NCBI GenBank assembly: GCA_016875155.1
Contig: VGSD01000173.1
Coordinates: 1 to 6,432, forward strand
Direction of reading: 5' to 3'
DNA: 6,432 bases
Source: Deltaproteobacteria bacterium
GTDB taxonomy: Bacteria > Desulfobacterota > BSN033 > UBA1163
Shown: positions 4,802 to 6,432 of the stretch, one piece after another
Position numbering within the stretch: the first letter of the stretch is position 1
Layout: every line of letters begins with the position of its first letter
Made by a program: the position numbers and the translations under genes
Notes under the pieces: generated by a model
Told to the model about the DNA's origin: nothing
The model's input: the letters and a program-made list of their open reading frames with translations, nothing else
Databases searched by the model: none

Positions 4802-6127
4802 TTAAGATTCCTTTCTCAACATCTCTTCCTGTATCTTTTTCATCATGGCAATATTGTCCGTATGTCCGGTCAGGTGGGCTGTCACTTTTCCTCGGACCGG
4901 ACGATTGAGCAGATAGAAATCACCGATCAGGTCGAGAATCTTATGCCGGACAAACTCATCGGAAAACCTCAACTCCGTGTTGACCACTTTTTCATCGTCC
5001 ACCAGGATGAAGTTATGGAGGCGTCCTCCGCTGCCCAATCCCATCCGTTCAAGCATCTCGATATCCTTTAGAAACCCGAATGTCCTTGCTGGTGCAATTT
5101 GCTCCTTGAATTTCTCTTCGCTTTCCAATACGAATTCGAGGGTTTGCTGTCCGATGGGAGGGGGATAATCCATAAAATATTGGATGGAAAAGGTCTCTGC
5201 CGGTTCAATGACAAGTGATTTGTTCTTCTGGATGAGTTCGATCTTTCGATCAATCACAATTTCGTTTGCTCTCTCCTCCTGCTCTTCGACCCCGGCCTCC
5301 TCGATGATCTTACAAAACTCGAGGGCAGACCCATCCATGATCGGAATCTCCTCAATCATCTTCACCATCAGGTTGGTGATGCGATAGGCATGGAGCACTG
5401 CCATCAGATGTTCTATCGTCTTAGCAATGGCTACTCCTTTTTTCAAAGAGGTCGCATATTCAGTTGTCTGAACATAGTCGAGATGGGCAGGAACCACCTC
5501 TTCATACGACACATTCCCAAAAAGGATCCCGCTGTGAGGAGGGAGGGGCTGAAACAGAAGACCGGTCTTCATTCCGGAATGAAGCCCTGTTCCGTAGAGG
5601 ACAACGCTTTTTTTGATCGTCCGCTGAAGGGCCAGCGAGGTTGATTTCTTCTTCAAGGGCTTAAGGGGAGGAGCCGTTCCTTGAGCGGAAGAGATGATCG
5701 GAGAAGAAATATCCGTTTTCCCAGAAGGAATCTCCCGCGGTTGCTCTTCACCCGATACCTCCATTTGACGCTCAAGGGCCCTACGGATGGTCATAAGGAG
5801 AACATCCAGGGAGATGGGTTTCTCAATAAAATCGGAAGCTCCCAGTTTGACAGCGGCCATCGCAGTGGAAATCGTCGCATGTCCTGAAATCATAATCACC
5901 TGGCAATCGGTGGTGATTCCCTTAAAACGTCTTAAAACCTCGATGCCATCCATCCCCGGCAACCAGATATCGAGAAGGGTGACATCGGGACTTTCCCGCT
6001 GAAAGGTTTCAATCGCTTCCTCTCCACTTTTAGCGACGGCAACCTGAAAACCTTCGTCTTCAAGGACTCCCTTCACCGACTGAACCACTCTTTCCTCATC
6101 ATCCACGATGAGGACTTTTTTCTCCAT
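4802..6127 (-). CDS. lpxC: Response-regulator receiver fused to LpxC (UDP-3-O-acyl-GlcNAc deacetylase)
   Basis: One unbroken 441-residue frame. Residues 1-120 are a CheY-like receiver closest to NtrC/NtrX types: acidic pair D9-D10, phospho-acceptor D53 in LLDIWLPGMDG, S81 in ISGHATI, switch F100 and K103 in DFIEKP. A linker rich in S, P and K (about 124-166) follows. Residues 167-441 are a full LpxC, the zinc enzyme that removes acetyl from UDP-3-O-acyl-GlcNAc and commits it to lipid A. Key residues are present: E239-H240 in IEHLMAVL (E. coli E78-H79), H395 and D399 in RHKILDLIGD (H238, D242) and H422 in TGH (H265); IPIMDGSA and RTFGF also match. The start at 6127 is chosen because AAGGAGA lies about four bases before it; a frame extension to 6166 has no ribosome binding site. 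No DNA-binding output domain is present, so phosphorylation probably acts on enzyme activity or stability. No sensor kinase is in the window. Confidence 0.93.
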   Translation of the reverse strand: MEKKVLIVDDEERVVQSVKGVLEDEGFQVAVAKSGEEAIETFQRESPDVTLLDIWLPGMDGIEVLRRFKGITTDCQVIMISGHATISTAMAAVKLGASDFIEKPISLDVLLMTIRRALERQMEVSGEEQPREIPSGKTDISSPIISSAQGTAPPLKPLKKKSTSLALQRTIKKSVVLYGTGLHSGMKTGLLFQPLPPHSGILFGNVSYEEVVPAHLDYVQTTEYATSLKKGVAIAKTIEHLMAVLHAYRITNLMVKMIEEIPIMDGSALEFCKIIEEAGVEEQEERANEIVIDRKIELIQKNKSLVIEPAETFSIQYFMDYPPPIGQQTLEFVLESEEKFKEQIAPARTFGFLKDIEMLERMGLGSGGRLHNFILVDDEKVVNTELRFSDEFVRHKILDLIGDFYLLNRPVRGKVTAHLTGHTDNIAMMKKIQEEMLRKES

Positions 6128-6187
6128 ATGTTCTCCTTGTCTTTGTATGTCCATTACCACAACCATGAAGAAGAATCAACAACTTAT

Positions 6188-6284
6188 TGGAATAATGGAA
6201 AATTGGAATGTTGGATTCTAACCCATTATTCCAGTCTTCCACTCTTCCATCCTCTTCATTATTTTCCACTCAATATTTTCCATT
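6188..6284. repeat. TGGAA-rich tandem and inverted repeat
   Basis: TGGAATAATGG (6188-6198) is the exact reverse complement of CCATTATTCCA (6223-6233), an 11-bp hairpin with a 24-base loop. AATGGAAAAT (6194-6203) is also the reverse complement of ATTTTCCATT (6275-6284), so alternative foldings compete. Between 6230 and 6284 the minus strand is a run of degenerate 8-10 base units of the form TGGAARA. It sits 61 bases upstream of the receiver-LpxC start and just after the stop of the right-edge gene, so it could terminate that gene or shape the leader of lpxC. Confidence 0.55.
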
Positions 6285-6318
6285 GCTAACTTTACATTGG
6301 CCAATTTGCATTGATGGT

Positions 6319-6432
6319 TTAATAGTTCCCCACACCCACCTTCTCCCGGAGAAGGCGATAATCTTCTTCCGATGATGCAAAAATCCCTGTATTTCCGATT
6401 CTCACATTGATCAAACCTACGGCCTTAACTTC
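6319..6432 (-). CDS. C-terminal fragment of an unidentified protein at the right edge
   Basis: The minus-strand frame is open from the window edge for 37 codons and ends with TAA at 6319-6321. It reads EVKAVGLINVRIGNTGIF and then ASSEEDYRLLREKVGVGNY. The mixed hydrophobic strand followed by an acidic-basic helix looks like genuine protein, and the other frames in this stretch are less convincing. I do not recognise the family. It is on the same strand as the receiver-LpxC gene, 191 bp upstream, with a repeat between, so a shared operon is possible but not shown. Confidence 0.5.
   Translation of the reverse strand, partial: EVKAVGLINVRIGNTGIFASSEEDYRLLREKVGVGNY

Noticed and set aside
5760..5766. 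Internal start giving a stand-alone LpxC (Met 122)
   Set aside because: The ATG before VSGEEQ has no good Shine-Dalgarno sequence, so a separate LpxC product is possible but not supported.
6128..6166. Extension of the receiver-LpxC protein by 13 residues
   Set aside because: The extra residues MVVVMDIQRQGEH are not part of the receiver fold and have no ribosome binding site, while the Met at 6127 has AAGGAGA at a good distance and begins the usual receiver strand.
6218..6283. Minus-strand mini-frame of 21 codons starting MENIEWKIMKRM
   Set aside because: It is a translation of the TGGAA repeat units. The Met/Glu/Trp/Lys pattern is what such repeats always give, and no ribosome binding site precedes it.
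1..6432. CRISPR array, tRNA or rRNA genes, transposase genes
   Set aside because: Looked for on both strands; no regular spaced repeats, cloverleaf-like sequences or transposase-like frames were seen.

Overview
The window looks like chromosomal DNA from an anaerobic Gram-negative bacterium, most like a Desulfobacterota (deltaproteobacterial) or similar environmental lineage. Three things point there. A tungsten/molybdenum-pterin aldehyde:ferredoxin oxidoreductase is typical of anaerobes. LpxC implies a lipopolysaccharide outer membrane. The gaps between genes carry several kinds of palindromic or degenerate repeat. The lineage is my inference; there is no marker gene to fix it.

Layout. At the left edge (1-141) a gene starts on the minus strand behind a near-consensus sigma-70 promoter and a strong ribosome binding site, and leaves the window after 27 codons. 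Divergent to it is a complete AOR-family oxidoreductase (252-2096, +), then a DUF4239-type four-helix membrane protein (2338-3132, +) with its own candidate promoter. From 3129 to 3858 lies decayed sequence: a small gene remnant with two compensating frameshifts that touches the stop of the DUF4239 gene tail to tail, nested palindromes built on C-runs and G-runs, and a 36-codon remnant that I read as a gutted VapC toxin. A VapB-type antitoxin (3855-4097, -) overlaps that remnant by ATGA, and an excisionase-type helix-turn-helix protein lies upstream of it (4197-4595, -). A repeat-like stretch rich in CGTA/TACG words fills 4609-4736.

The most striking gene is 4802-6127 (-). It is one unbroken reading frame that joins an NtrC/NtrX-type phospho-receiver domain to a complete LpxC, the committed step of lipid A synthesis. 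All phosphorylation-site residues and all LpxC zinc/catalytic residues I can check are present. This would place the first committed step of outer-membrane lipid synthesis under direct two-component control. Upstream of it is a TGGAA-rich inverted and tandem repeat (6188-6284), then the last 37 codons of an unrecognised minus-strand gene at the right edge (6319-6432).

The genes do not form one pathway. The AOR and DUF4239 genes look like separate units, the HTH-VapB-VapC remnant is a decayed toxin-antitoxin locus, and the receiver-LpxC gene is probably its own transcription unit. I saw no rRNA, tRNA, CRISPR array or transposase gene.
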